From: Posidonia oceanica
Taxonomy: Eukaryota; Streptophyta; Magnoliopsida; Alismatales; Posidoniaceae
Direction: 5' to 3'
NCBI GenBank assembly: GCA_037176725.1
Contig: JAZBRS010000035.1
Span: 51,098,001-51,162,000, forward strand
DNA: 64,000 bases
Part shown: positions 36,857-49,001 of the stretch, in pieces
Numbering within the stretch: the stretch's first letter is position 1
Layout: the number at the start of each line of letters is the position of its first letter
The notes under the pieces: model-generated
The model's input: only the letters and a program-made list of their open reading frames with translations
What the model was told of the DNA's origin: nothing
Databases searched by the model: none
Made by a program: the position numbers and the translations under genes

Positions 36857-38059
36857 ATGGGCTATCCGACTCTTGAAACCCCAGTGCACTGTTCCGAAGC
36901 CCTACGGAGCTGGATTGGCAAGCTTACCTAGGAAGACTGCGAGAAGCTGTGCCTCTGGGGCATACCTACAAAATTGCTGAAGGCGGCTGATGTCAAAGTG
37001 AGCCGTCACCTGTTGTACACTGCCGCAAGATTCTGGAAGCCGGTGCACCATGTCTTCCGCTTCGGAAGGAGTGAACTGACACCTACTCTGGAGGAGGTGC
37101 GCTGCATCTGTGGCTTCTCCCGGCTGATGGGACCGCCTATTTTCATGAGGCACGACAAGTACATAGCGGTCCTCTGCAAGCTATCTGGGCTATCTACTGA
37201 CCGATGCCAACAAAGACTGATCTGCACCAGCGGCCCCATGCCCATGCTGTGCCTGCACTACTTTGATGAGATCATAGATAAGCACGCTGAACTCGGAGAT
37301 GATCTATGGCTTCGGGGATTTGTCACTCGATTTTTGGGAGAGCTGATATTCACTCATGACCGGATGACAGTCGCGATAGAAATTGCTGAAATCGCACTAG
37401 CTATGGTGACTAGGCAGATAGACCTGGCACCAGTCGTCTTGGCTGAAACATACTACGGACTAGACTGCATCTCCCACCGCTGCCGCCACTCCCATAGCTG
37501 CGGAGTGCTAGTACAGATTTGGCTGGCTGCACACCTTGAACTGAACTTGCTGCGCCCCCATGGCCACGTCATTGAAGCATACTGCAACAGCGGCCACGCC
37601 AAGACAATCAAGAAAGTCCTCGAAGAATACAAGAAGCTATCTGAGCTGACGGACGACACCGTCACATGGCGCATCATTCCATCTACGGCTAAGCCTCTCA
37701 CTATCTTCTTCGATACCCGCAATGTGCGACTCGTGGTGCTGCCAAGATTCACCGGAGGCATGGAGTATCACCCCATCCGGGTCATGCGGCAGTTCGGACT
37801 CCAACAGGGTGCTTTCATAGACAGCACAGCCCCAAGGCTCCTTCAAGCATATCCTTATGGTTCAACATCTGCTACCACTAAGCTGGCTGATCTTATGCAG
37901 CATGGAGTGTGGTCTACTGACCTGGCATCTGCGCAAGGCTCGGGATGCACTCCCGAATATCTGACGGAGGTACAAGCATTCTGGCCTATCAGTGAGATAC
38001 CTCCTGGTGCTCCCCAGTTCCTTGACTCGAGAAAGGCAAAGAAAGCCAGGACCGACTAA
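36857..38059 (+). pseudogene. Element 2 accessory ORF, DUF7745-like domain, one premature stop
   Basis: ATG 36857 opens a 400-codon frame with one in-frame TAG at codon 25 (36929-36931), where element 3 has CAA. Otherwise it is open to TAA 38057-38059, and it is exactly as long as the element 3 copy. The domain shows an FW-P-HHVF-F-ELTPTLEEVR-ICGF block near residues 60-90, and a DLAPVVLAETY-LD-ISHRC-H-HGCGxLxQxWLxAHLE block near 205-245. Both match the DUF7745/plant mobile-domain group found in plant genes and retrotransposons. The tail is basic (KAKKAR). An initiation at the Met of codon 40 (36974) would give a 361-residue product lacking the N-terminal part. Confidence 0.85.
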
Positions 38060-38340
38060 AGCGTCCACGTAACTGCCTGCTTATCTTATGCTGTAAACTT
38101 TTGGCCTACCACAGGCATGTAGTCAAGTTCAATCAATACAAAGGCATTTTGAGCCACCTGTTTGCATTCCAAGTCTGCTACAAGTGCGTGCATGATCATA
38201 TCAATCATATCTGCAAGGCCCCTGGCTAGACTTGCTGCCAAACACCGCAGGAAAGTCCTCCTCAATCAACCCAAGTGCTGACCCATGCTGTCTGAGCAAG
38301 CAAAACTGCCAGGCACCGTCATCCGGATCGTCATCCTCGG
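38060..38340 (+). other. Region after accessory ORF, element 2
   Basis: Noncoding 3' region. The ctgtaaacttttggcct...ccacaggcat text corresponds to 62160-62190 of element 3. Nothing further is recognised. Confidence 0.5.
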
Positions 38341-38344
38341 GCTG

Positions 38345-38465
38345 GCACCCCCAACTGCCCGGCGATAGGTCCGTCAACCTGTCATCCTTGGCTGGCACCC
38401 CCAACTGCTCGGTGATAGGTCTGTCAACCTATCATCATCCTCGAGCTGGTACCCCAAACTACTCA
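38345..38465 (+). repeat. Short array, ctggcacccc unit, element 2
   Basis: Three copies of about 50 bp with core ctggcaccc(c)caactg and a GATAGG-8 nt-CCTATC hairpin (best at 38413-38432). The same unit is expanded in element 3 (62436-63230). Confidence 0.8.
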
Positions 38466-38528
38466 TCTGGCAAACACGACAATTTTGTCTTCACCCTCTG
38501 CTTTTGATGCCAAGGACGCACTGGCCAA

Positions 38529-38555
38529 CCCTTGGTATCATCCTGATACCAAGGG
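38529..38555 (+). other. Perfect 12-bp stem hairpin, element 2
   Basis: CCCTTGGTATCA-tcc-TGATACCAAGGG. Homologous hairpins at 63289-63315 and 62622-62648 in element 3 keep the loop TCC while the stem changes on both sides. Confidence 0.8.
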
Positions 38556-38600
38556 CATCTTTTGATCGCCCCTTGGTATCATTCTTCCTCTCTTTCCCTT

Positions 38601-38619
38601 ATGATATTCCTGGTATCAT
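38601..38619 (+). other. Second hairpin, element 2
   Basis: ATGATA-ttcctgg-TATCAT. The element 3 counterpart at 63360-63380 is CATGACG-ttcctgg-CGTCATG, with the same loop and paired stem changes. Confidence 0.75.
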
Positions 38620-38639
38620 GAGATGATTCGCCCTCGTGA

Positions 38640-39180
38640 AACCCATTCACTTGCCGACCGATAAGTCTAATATCTTATCATCTCTTTCCCTTTGCCGGCC
38701 GATAAGCCTGATATCTTATCATTCCTTCATCCTCTTTCTTTGTCGGTCGATAAGTTCGATATCTTATCATTCTACTCTTTCATTAATTTGCCGACCGATA
38801 AGTCCGATATCTTATCATCTCTCTCGCTTTGCTGGTCGATAAGTCCAATATCTTATCATTCCTTCATCCTCTCTTTGCTGGCCGATAAGTCCGATATCTT
38901 ATAATTTTGTTCTTTTATTCATTTGCTGGTCGATAAGTCCGATATCTTATCATCCCTTTCCATTTGCCGGCCGATAAGTCCAATATCTTATCATCTCTTT
39001 CCCTTTGACGGCCGATAAGTCCGATGTCTTATCATTCCTTCATCCCCTCTTTGTCGGTCGATAAGTCCGATATCTTATCATTCTATTCTTTTATTCATTT
39101 GCCGGCCGATAATTCCGATATCTTATCATCCCTTTGCCTTTGCCAGTCGATAAGTCTGACATCTTTTCAATCTTTTTCTT
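38640..39180 (+). repeat. Tandem array, cgataagtccgatatcttatc unit, element 2
   Basis: About 12 units at 40-48 bp spacing (for example 38657, 38699, 38746, 38793, 38837). Each holds the hairpin GATAAG-8 nt-CTTATC, joined by CT-rich spacers. Short frames here are repeat artefacts. Confidence 0.9.
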
Positions 39181-39300
39181 ATCAATCTCTTTCAATCAAT
39201 CAATCACTCTTTTCCTTAGCAATCAATCACTCTTTTCCTTATCAATCAATCAATCAATCACTCTTTTCCTTATCAGTCAATCAATCAATCAATCAATCAC
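39181..39300 (+). repeat. (ATCA)n-type simple repeat
   Basis: Irregular runs of atcaatca broken by ctcttttcctt, between the two larger arrays. Confidence 0.8.
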
Positions 39301-39301
39301 T

Positions 39302-40360
39302 GCTCTTTCCGGTTGATAGGACCGTAAACTATCATCTTGGGCTGATATCCTATCTAGCCCGCAGTTGTGTTATACGGCTGACATCCAGTAACTGTCCCTC
39401 GTAATTGCACTTTCCGGTTGATAGGACCGTAAACTATCATTCTTTGGCTGATGATCCAAAACTCATCTTGGCTGATATCCAAAACTATCACTTGCAATTA
39501 CGTTATACGGCTGATATCCAGTAACTATCCCTTGCAATTGCTCTTTCCGATTGATAGGACCGTAAACTATCGCTTCCGGTTGATAGGCCTGTACACTATC
39601 GCTCCCGGTTGATAGGCCCGTAAACTATCAATTTCGGTTGATAGGACCGTAAACTATCACTTGCAATTGCATTATACGGCTGATAACCAGTAACTATCCC
39701 TCATGATTGCGCTTTTCGGTTGATAGGATCATAAACTATCGCTCCCGGTTGATAGGCCCGTAAACTATCACTCCCGGTTGATAGGCCCGTAAACTATCGC
39801 TTCCAGTTGATAGGACTGTAAACTATCGCTGCGCCAATCATGTTATATGGCTGATATCCAGTAACTATCACTCACAAATGCCCTTTTCGGTTGATAGGAC
39901 CGTAAACTATCGCTCTCAGTTGATAGGCCCGTAAACTATCGCTTTCCAGTTGATAGGCCCGTAAACTATCGCTTCCGGTTGATAGGACCGTAAACTATCA
40001 CTCTCTGGCCTTTGCGTTATATGGCTGATAACCAGTAACTATCACTCATGGATTGTGCTTCTGGTTGATAGGACCGTAAACTATCGCTCCCAGTTGATAG
40101 GCCCGTAAACTATCACTCCCGGTTGATAGGCTCGTAAACTATCGCTTCCGATTGATAGGACCGTATACTATCCTGCACAATCATGTTTTACAGCTGATAT
40201 CCAGTAACTATCACTCACAACTGCACCCTCCGGTTGATAGGTCTGTAAACTATCGCTTCCAGTTGATAGGTCCGTAAACTATCGCTTCCAGTTGATAGGT
40301 CTGTAAACTATCGCTTCCGGTTGATAGGACCGTAAACCATCCAGCCGATAAGTCCGACAC
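39302..40360 (+). repeat. Tandem array, ggttgataggaccgtaaactatc unit, element 2
   Basis: About 22 copies of a 28-31 bp unit with the dyad GATAG-9 nt-CTATC. At intervals of about 80-140 bp they are interrupted by a second unit (ttatacggctgatatccagt then aactatc), giving a higher-order pattern. No such array is visible in the part of element 3 inside the window. Confidence 0.9.
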
Positions 40361-40883
40361 CTTATCACCCTCTTCACGCGACTTTGTCCCAGGAAGGCAA
40401 AGTCCCGCATCCCTTTGCGATGGAGAGCCGGCCCCTCTCCCCTCGTGCTCCTTTTCGCTAGCTTGCTCCCCGGGCGGGGACAAGCTGCACTTTTCTTTCT
40501 CGCCTTGTCGCACAAGTTTGGCCTACCTGCTGGGTCTTTGCACCACATCACATTTCTCTTTTGGCATTCTTCTTTTGCATCATCTTTGCACTTTCTTTTT
40601 CTAGCACTGCATACTAGTCCATCATCATCATCTTGTGCTGCATCAGCATTCTTAACTGTACTAACTTTTGCACTAACATTTGCATTGCATTTGCAATGGC
40701 ATGCATTGCATACATCGCATCTCATCCATCTACATCTGCACTTTGCATTGCGGCAGCAAGCTACGACTTTTGGTGCATCCGCCGAATAAGTAACTCACGC
40801 CAATAGCAATCTTTTGCACCCGTCGGTCGGATGGGGTGTCTAGTCAACCCTAAGCGGCGGCCTTGCTTCGCATGACCTCGCTC
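40361..40883 (+). other. Element 2 3' region between arrays and PPT
   Basis: Noncoding; begins with one last cgataagtccgac unit. A 124-codon frame (40415-40789) has no recognisable domain and is probably chance. Confidence 0.5.
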
Positions 40884-40892
40884 AGGGAGGGG
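40884..40892 (+). other. Element 2 polypurine tract
   Basis: AGGGAGGGG, four bases before the 3' LTR start (TATTGACACC, a TG-to-TA change of TGTTGACACC). This is the expected plus-strand primer site. Confidence 0.75.
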
Positions 40893-40896
40893 TATC

Positions 40897-43535
40897 TATT
40901 GACACCCCATTTTGACATGCTGAATCAGTTGGAATCTCCTGGTGACTTTTGGATCCAAATCTAGGTCCAAACCTACACATTCCTTTTCATCCTTCTTTCC
41001 AAAACAAGCCCAAACTTAACCTAGAATTACACCACTTTACCAAGCCCAAAAACTACCCAAAAACCATAGGAAAACTCACCATTCCCAGCCTAGCAAACCT
41101 ACCCAAAAACCCTCAAATTTTCAAACAAAAACCACTCCCAAAAACCTTAGAAAACCTAGGTAAAACTACCCTTTTTCTACACCTCAAAACCCTTCCAAAA
41201 CTTTCCCAAAACCAAACCCAAACCCTAGGTCCAACACTAGAGACCCTAGGCCACACACTCCCCAAATTTCATCTCTTTTCTAAACCCCTAACCCCTTCAT
41301 TTCACCAAATTATCCTTTTTTCTCTCCTGGATTATTCTTTTCTCTCTCCTCTCTCTCTCCTGATTATCCTCCTTCTTTTCACTCCCTTCTTCTTGCCTGG
41401 CTGTAGGGCCCCCTTATGCATCTATCTCTTCTAAATCTTATTTGTATTTTTATCTTATTTTTAGTATTTTCTTTGGTTTTCTAAAAATTATTTTCTTTCA
41501 ACTCCCCTCTTTCTTCCTTACTCCTCCTTTTCTCCCTTTTCTTCTTCCTTTTCCTTTTCTTTTCCTTTCTTCTATTGAATCTTCAAAAAACTCTTAAAAA
41601 CCTTCAAAACTCTAAAATAAAAGGAAAACAAATTAAAATCCCAAAGGAAATAATTAAAAACATTAAACAAACAATTAAAAACAAAAGCCTAACTAAATCT
41701 AACTAAAACTAAAAGCTAAGAATGCAACTTAAAAAATGCAAAACAAACAAAAAGAAAATGCTGTAAAATCAAGGAAAAAACCAAAATGCAATCAAAACAA
41801 GCAAAAGTAAAAACCCTAAAAAAACAATAAAAACGAATCCTAAAAGGAAAGAAAACAATTAAAAATGCTAAGTCAAAAAAAAAAACTTAACATAACTTAA
41901 CAATCCTAAAAAGAAACAATTTGAAAACCTAATTAAAAAGGAAAAAACAAACAATCAAAAACCTCAAAACAATCAATTAATTAAAAACTTAACAAGGAAA
42001 AAACTCAACTAAAAAAAATATAATAAAAAAGAACTTAACAAACAAAAATCAAAGACAAATCAAAAAAGACTTAAGGAAAAGACTAAAATCAAAAATCTAA
42101 AACCCACCCTAATTAATTTAAAAACAAACTTTAAAAAATCCTAATTAACATCCCAAATACTTAACAAGAAAAACATAATTAAAAAAAAATTTAAAAAACT
42201 TAACAAACATTTAAACAAAATCAAAAACAATTTAAAGAAAAGAAAACCCTAAAAACCCTAATGAAAACTAAAACTCTTCAATCCTAATTCTAATAAAAAG
42301 CAATCATTAAAAAACTTAATCAAAGTCCTAACTTAAAACACAACTATCCTAAAAAATTTTCCCATCCTTTTTTCTATTTTTATTTATTTTTATTTCCTTC
42401 TTCTCTTCCCTTTCTCCTTTTCTTCCTTTCCTTTCTATTTCTTTTTCCTCTCTCCTGGTCCGGCCCAGCTGCAGGCCCAGCTCCTCCCTTCCTTCCTTCT
42501 TTCTTTCTTTTTCTTTTTTTCTCCGCATGCACTAGGTCCGGCCCGCATGCATTCCTCCTCCTCTTCCCTCCTTCTTCTCCTTCTTCTTCCTCAGATCTTC
42601 TCCCGCTAGCCAACTCCCTCCATCCACTTCAAATTTGATTTCTCCTTCCCTCCCGATCACCATCAGCTCCAGTTCATCTCCACCTCTCTCGTATCCTAGT
42701 AGCTTCTCCGGGGCATTAATTGCCCATCGCCTCCGGTCGTCCTCCCTCTACTGCAGTTGCTGCTCCCGTCGGTGGAATTTGAATCCACTGCACGCCCGTC
42801 TAGTCTTCAGCTCCTGCATAAAGCCTCCAGTCTTCTCCTCCTTCCATGCCTTTTTGTCGTCCAGAGAAAGAGAGAGAGAATCCAGAGCTGAGAGCACCCA
42901 ATTCCCCTTCTTCCCCTCTGCAAAAAATAGCCCTCTTCCTCCTCTTCCTTTCCACCCAAACCAGAGCCTCCATCCTCAGCAAAACCACTCCTAATTCCGT
43001 CCCCAAATCCACCCAAACTCCCAGCATTTTCAGGCCACCCTTCCACAGCCTGAACCACCCTGAAACCACCCCCCAACTCCTCCTTTTCCAACATAGAACC
43101 CAACACTTCCTCTCCCCAGAATTCCTAACTCTACAGCTCACGAAATCCTCCCAAATCCCAACACCTAACTCCCTGAATCACCACCTTTCCAACCCCCCTA
43201 AGCTTCACCTCCAGTTCTCCCTGCAGACCAGACCCTCCACTTCAAACACCTTCCCTGACTTCTGACCAGAAATCCCTCCAGCGACCTATCTTCTTCTCCA
43301 GGCCACCATCAACCCTCCTAAGCATCCAGTCACACTCACCAAGCACCCAGAAGATCGCTGACACCTTCCTACCAGCCCGCGGAGCAGCAGATAGTTACCC
43401 CCACCTCCGGTCATTCTTGCTGAACCCAAAGGAGCAATTTCTTGCTCCGGCCTTCAAAGCTTGCGTCCGACCGTTCGAGAAGCATCGGAGGATCGCGTGG
43501 AGTGAATCCAAGCAATTGCAGCCCGTCGACGACAC
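40897..43535 (+). repeat. Element 2 3' LTR, 5' 2.6 kb (cut by element 3)
   Basis: Aligns with 14177-16798 of the 5' LTR with few differences by eye. Element 3 begins after ...gtcgacgacac, corresponding to 16798 in the 5' LTR. It keeps 27 bp with a TATA-like gcataaag (42816-42823) that the 5' LTR has lost. Confidence 0.93.
42816..42823 (+). promoter_or_regulatory. TATA-like box, element 2 3' LTR
   Basis: gcataaag, 1.92 kb into the LTR and collinear with the TATA-like boxes of the solo LTR and element 3. It lies between two agtcttc repeats (42802 and 42829). Confidence 0.45.
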
Positions 43536-45420
43536 TGTTGACACCCCATCTTGGCAGGCTCGGACCCTTGGAGCCCTCCTGGTAATTGCTGGATCAAACC
43601 CCAACCAAACCCTAACCCTAATCCTCCTCTCTACCCTTCAAAATCAGCCTGTTTTGACCTAGACTTTTACCTCCTTTCCCGACCTCAAAACCTAACCAAA
43701 ATCCATAGGAGAACCCACCACTATCCACCCAACAAGCCTACCCAAAAACTTAGAAATTTCCAAACCTGACCCATTCCCAAAAACCCTAGAAAACCTAGGT
43801 GAAACTACCCTTTTTCTACACTTTGAAACCCCTCCAAAACCTCCTTAGAATTGGACCAAAACTTCAGACCCAAGACTTCAAACCCTAGACTACCTACTCA
43901 CCAATTCTCACCCCATTCCAAGACCATTAAGACCCTCTTTCACCCAAGTTATCCTTTTCTCTCTCCGGGATTATCATTTTCTCTCTCCTCTCTCTCTCTC
44001 CTATGTATCATCTCTCTTTTCATCCCTTTCTTATCCTTTTTCTGGTCTGGCTGTGGGCCCCCTCTGTGCTTCTATCCTTCCTCTATCTTATCCCTATTTT
44101 TACTTTATTTTTAACACTTTTTTCTGAATTTTTAAAAATCGTTTTCCTCCAACCTATCTTTTCCCCTTTTATTTCCCTCTTTTTCCATTTCTTTACTCCT
44201 TCTCTTTTACTTTTCTCTCTCTTGCAAAAATCCGCAAAAACCCATAAAAATCTGCAAAATCTCAAAACACAAAAGAAACAAATCAGTACCCTAAGAAAAA
44301 CAATTAAAAAATATTAAACAAGCAATTAACAACTTAAACTTAACTAAATCAAGCTAAAAGGAAAACCGAACATGCAAACTAAAAAATGCAAAACAAATCA
44401 AAAGAAAACACTGAAAAATCAAGGAAAAAGCTAAAATAAAATCAAAACCCACCAAAGGTAAAAACCCCATCAGAAGAATTAAAAGACAAACCCTAAAAAG
44501 GAGAATTGAAAATCAAACACCAAAACAAGTAATTGAAGAAGGCAAAAGACTTAACTTAATAAACATAAGAAAAACAAGTAAAAAACTTAATTAAAAAAGA
44601 AAAGAAAAACACATCTGAAAGACCTAAAAAACACCCTATCAAACCAGAAAAATCCAACTAAAAACTTCAAGAAAAATCAACAAATAAAAATCCAAACATA
44701 ACCTTGAAAGACTTAAGAGGAAGAAACCCTAAGAAGACTACAACTTAAAAATCTTAAAATCAACCCTGATTAATACGAAAATAAATCCTAAAAAATCCTA
44801 ATCAATATCCTAAGTGTCCAACAAGGGAAATACAATTTTAAAACAATTTAAAAAGGGATTAACAAACATTTAATCAAGTGAAAACCAATTAAAAACAACA
44901 CCAAAATCCTAAAACCCTAATCAAGCCCAAAACACATTAATCAACTCAAAATGACCATTAAAAATCTTAATTAAAATCCTAATCTACAGCAAAACTCTTC
45001 TAATACTTTTATTTATTTTTAGTTTATTTTTACCTATTTTATTTCCCCACTCTACCCTCTCCTTCTTTCTTCCTTCTCTCTTTCTTTCTTTCTTTCTTTC
45101 CTTACTGGGCCCATCAGCCCATCTCTCTTTTTCCTCTTTATTTTTCTCGGCCCGCAGCAGTCCGGCCCGCTTCCTCTCCCTCCTTCTTCCTCCTCTCCTC
45201 CTCTGTGTTTTTCTCCACCAGCTTCTTCCCACGGCCAGCTGCACAGTCCTCCCTCTCCTTTTTAAATTTCAAGCTCTCTCTCCATCAGATCATGCAACAG
45301 CAGCCCGCCGTCTCCTCGTCTCAGCACCAAATCCGGGACCGGTCGCCCCGTCCCCTCCGCTGCAGTGGCCGCCGGCCGAATTTGAAAACTCCTAGCGCGC
45401 CAGCAGCCTCCGCTCCCCAG

Positions 45421-45427
45421 ATATAAT
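45421..45427 (+). promoter_or_regulatory. TATA-like box of element 3 LTR
   Basis: atataat, 1.885 kb from the LTR start. It implies a U3 of about 1.9 kb and transcription starting near 45450. Support comes from collinear TATA-like boxes in two other LTRs. Confidence 0.55.
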
Positions 45428-48419
45428 CCTCCGTCCTTCCTTCAATCCCGAGGGGACCCAGACCTTCAGTGCAGAACCAATGTGAGCAACCTTCACCTTC
45501 AGAGCGAACCAGAGAGTGAGAGAGCATTTCCACTCCATTTCTTCCACCTGAAACAGCCTTCTTCTCTTCTTCTCTGCCTCCTCCAATTTCCAGAAGAGAG
45601 AGCGGCAAGAGAGAGTGTTTGAGAGCCACCTTTGCATCCCGGAGAGAAGCCTCCATTTCAGACCGATCCCCACACCCAATTCTCCTCTTTTCTTCTCTGA
45701 AATCTTCAGAAAACGCTCTTCTTCCATTCCCAGCTAACCAACACCCTTCCTGGCCTTCATCCTTCTCCCAATTCCTTCCCCAATCTCACCCAACACACGG
45801 CCATTTCCCCTCACCTTTCCCAGCCATTCCACCCCACGAAACCACCTGAAATCTCCCAGAAAAGCCAACTGCCACCGACCTGAACCCATTCCCCAATTCC
45901 CTTCACTCCAGTCCACCATCGCCTCCCAAAATCCACCCAGACATTCGCCAGCATTCCACCTTTCCAGAGCCCCAGACCTCCGGCCCTAACTCTCACCACA
46001 GATCCCAAACAACACAACAAACACCTGCATCAGCCACAGACCAAAATTCAACCCAGCTCCAATTCCACTCCACGCCTTCCAGAACCCCTTTCCGAGTATC
46101 CAACCTCACTCTCCAGATCCCCAGCAACCTCCCGGAGGGCTCCATCCGAGCCGACGAGCAGCCAACACCTCCCCCGGCCTCCGGCAGCATCCTCTGAACC
46201 CAAAAGAGCCAGATTCCTCTCCGAGCTTCGAAGCTCGCGTCCGGTCGATCAGGAAGCACCGGAGGGACGTTCTGAGAAGATCCCAATCTCCGCGAGCGCC
46301 CGAAGACCACTGCTGCGACCGGACGATCTTCGCCGACCAGTTCTGGAACCGCTGACGTCGGGGGAACGACTCAGGCGCGGGAAAAGGTAACCATTGTTTC
46401 CATTAGCTTCCTCTTCTTCTTCTCTTGCTTCCCCAGCCTTTAGAATAGGTTTTCCGGTCCTCCTACTCCGTCCTCGACTCGCCGGACAGTCCTCCTTCTC
46501 CGGCGCCGGCTGCTCTTCCTCCGGACACTCCGACCAACAGAGCGAGCTCCGGACCGTTCCCAGAGCTCCGGACGATCGCCGACGTCGTTCTCCGCCCTCC
46601 CGTGCCTCCTCAGCCTCCCCCGTCGGCGGCCAAGAGTACTGCCAGCGCTCCGCTACAGTACTCGTCGCCGTCGACCAGTTACTGTGCGTTTATTTTATTC
46701 TAGCTAAAGTTTTTACGTAAATATTGCATATTTGGTTTAAGTTTCTGTCATTTTACATTCCAGTCCTTATTTCATTTAATCTGCTGTGTTTTTAAATCAA
46801 AATCATATTAAATTGCATAATCTGTTTATGGTTTTCAGTATTTGCAAGTTGACCCATTTACTGTGCTGTGCTGTTTTAATATTTTGTAGTTTAGCCCCTC
46901 TGTTTTCAATTTTTGCACTTAAGTCCTGCACTAAATCAGTTCATTTATTTACTTGCATTTTACCATACTGCATTGCATTCTAGGTCCCTGCATGTTTCTG
47001 TTTTTGCATGTAGGTCCATGCACTGTAGGAACTTAGCTGTTATTTCTTATTTTGCATACTGCATTGCATTTCTCTCCCTTCTGGTTTTGCATATTTGCAT
47101 TTAGGTCCATTTTAAATGGACAGTAGCTCTTGCATGCATTTTTAGCTTATTATATTGCATTTTTGACCCTGATCTTTTTAAAAAATTGCACTGTGGTCCT
47201 GTCCCTTATTTTTCAGAGCATGTTTTCCATACTAAATTGCATTTTCAGCCCCTGCATGATTTCAAAATCACACATAGGTCCTTGCATCTTTTAAAAATCA
47301 TGTGAAAAGACCATTTTGCCCCTAGGTTGCATTCTAGCTCCTATGCCTACCAAATTTCATGCAGACCCTCCACTAGTATTCCCAGACTCCCTGGAACTTT
47401 GTTTTCTGGAAAAATTGCATTTTAGACCCTAGTTTTTTCAAAATTGCATTCTACCTTCCTTTTGGTTTTAAAACCCCTTTTAAAGCATACCCTCTTTTTA
47501 AAACACCACTCTGAGCCTAGTTTTTTGCCAAAAAGACCTCTGTCCTCCCCTGTTTTCGAAATCCTTTCCTGTAGACCCCTGTTTTCTGGAAAATTTACAT
47601 TTTTAGCCCCTTTCTTTTTCAAAATGCCTTCTGAAATCCTGGTTTTTCCCAATTTCTTTTCTTTGCCTTTTCTTGCTTTTGCATGCATCCTGCATTCATT
47701 TAGTCTTGCATTCTAGCATCTTTCTGCATACACTAAGCACTTTTAGCTCCCTTTCACTTGGGAGGACCTTTTTGCACATCCCTAGGACCTCCTGAACACC
47801 TAGATCTGTTCTTCTCCCCTGTTCTGGCCCTTCTGCCTTGAAGCTGCAATATCTTCCAATCCGGCCGTTGGATCTTCTCAAGTAAGCTGCCCAGGCGACC
47901 ACAGCGAAGCGCTCTTCAGCATGGACTAGACAGATCTCAGATCAGGCTCCCGGATTTCCATGTATGTCCTCCTGAACCCCTGCATTGCATTCATTTGCAT
48001 GCCATTTGCACAGTTTTCCGTGTTTTCGCTTTCTGTCTCTTTGAGCATGTAGAATAAGGCCTCCCCTTTTTGCTCGTACCTTCCAATCCCCGCTTCGCGC
48101 ATTCTTGAGTGTTTTGTGTCGTATTTTCCCTGGATTTACCACTTAATATGACTTTCTTCCCCCTTTTCCACGATCCGATCGCATCGCGAGCTCTGGGCTG
48201 CATGCGAGACACACCGTGGAACGGTTTAGTGGGAAATAGTCGCAAAGAGGTGGTAATCCCTCCGTTTGCACACTCTCCCCTCTGTAGGTCTTCACACCTA
48301 CCCTGAGTGGTCCTAAACAATGTCTGTTTTTACACACATGTTGTTTGACTCCCCTTTGGCCCCTTCTAATCTTTTCCTGCATTCTTGCATTCTCATGGCT
48401 TTTCCGAGGTTTTGCTTCG

Positions 48420-48735
48420 CTGTTTTGGCACCGTTTCGCGTGCCTGCTCTCGTTTTGGCACCGTTTTGCGTGCCCTCCTGTTTTCTTGCCTTGTTTTGCG
48501 CGCTGCCTTGCTTTCTCGCTCGTTTTGCGTGCCGGTTTTATTCTTTCGCTCCGTTTTGCATGCCATTCTGTTTTCTCGTCTCGTTTTGCGTACCCCTTGG
48601 CTCCCTTGTCTTGTTTTGCATGCTGTCTTGCTTTCTCGTTTGTTTTGCGGGCCGTTTTCGCTCTTTTGCATCGTTTTGCGTGCGTTGCTCATTTCTCGTC
48701 TCGTTTTGCGTGTTTTGCGCCGTTTTCCCTTGCAT
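48420..48735 (+). repeat. 30-bp LTR minisatellite, element 3
   Basis: Degenerate gttttgcgtgcc-containing units, homologous to 18826-19345. The long frames across it (48320-48864 plus, 48393-48872 minus) are repeat artefacts. Confidence 0.8.
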
Positions 48736-49001
48736 GTCGATCGCATTGCATGGTTTTCTCGCTGTTTTGTTTTCTCGCTTGCATTTGCATATAGGGCTGT
48801 GATGCTTACTGCCTGGAGTTCCCACGAGCTAGGTTTCGCCTGGTTCGGAACACAGACAGTGTAGCTGAGCATTTAGAGAGCACGTTTACTTCCTTGCTTT
48901 GTTCCTTCCCACTTAGAGCACACCTTGAGCATTCATTTAGGCATTTATAGGCACATAGGCATTCAATCCTGCATTTCCCTGCGTATGCGAGCATAAGCCT
49001 A

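Larger units (their letters stand above)
14177..43535 (+). mobile_element. Element 2: nearly complete Tat/Ogre-type LTR retrotransposon, nested and decayed
   Basis: 5' LTR 14177-20042, PBS 20044-20061, gag-pol frame 20560-29362, DUF7745-like ORF 36857-38059, tandem-repeat 3' region to about 40360, PPT 40884-40892, 3' LTR from 40897. The internal region is 14.9 kb after removing the solo-LTR insertion (29885-35802 plus 5 bp), giving a full length of about 26.7 kb. The 3' LTR is cut at 43535 by element 3, so its remainder lies beyond the window. Coding capacity is lost through 18 in-frame stops in gag-pol and one in the accessory ORF. Confidence 0.92.

Noticed and set aside
40415..40789. 124-codon frame before the element 2 PPT
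   Set aside because: No domain, not recognisable in element 3, and of biased composition.
42846..43265. 139-codon Pro/Ser-rich frame, also at 16109-16528
   Set aside because: Kept open in both LTRs of element 2 only because the LTRs were identical at insertion. It has no domain, the same region is open on the other strand, and it starts at about the predicted transcription start.
48320..48872. About 160-codon frames on both strands in the element 3 LTR
   Set aside because: Same minisatellite artefact as in element 2.
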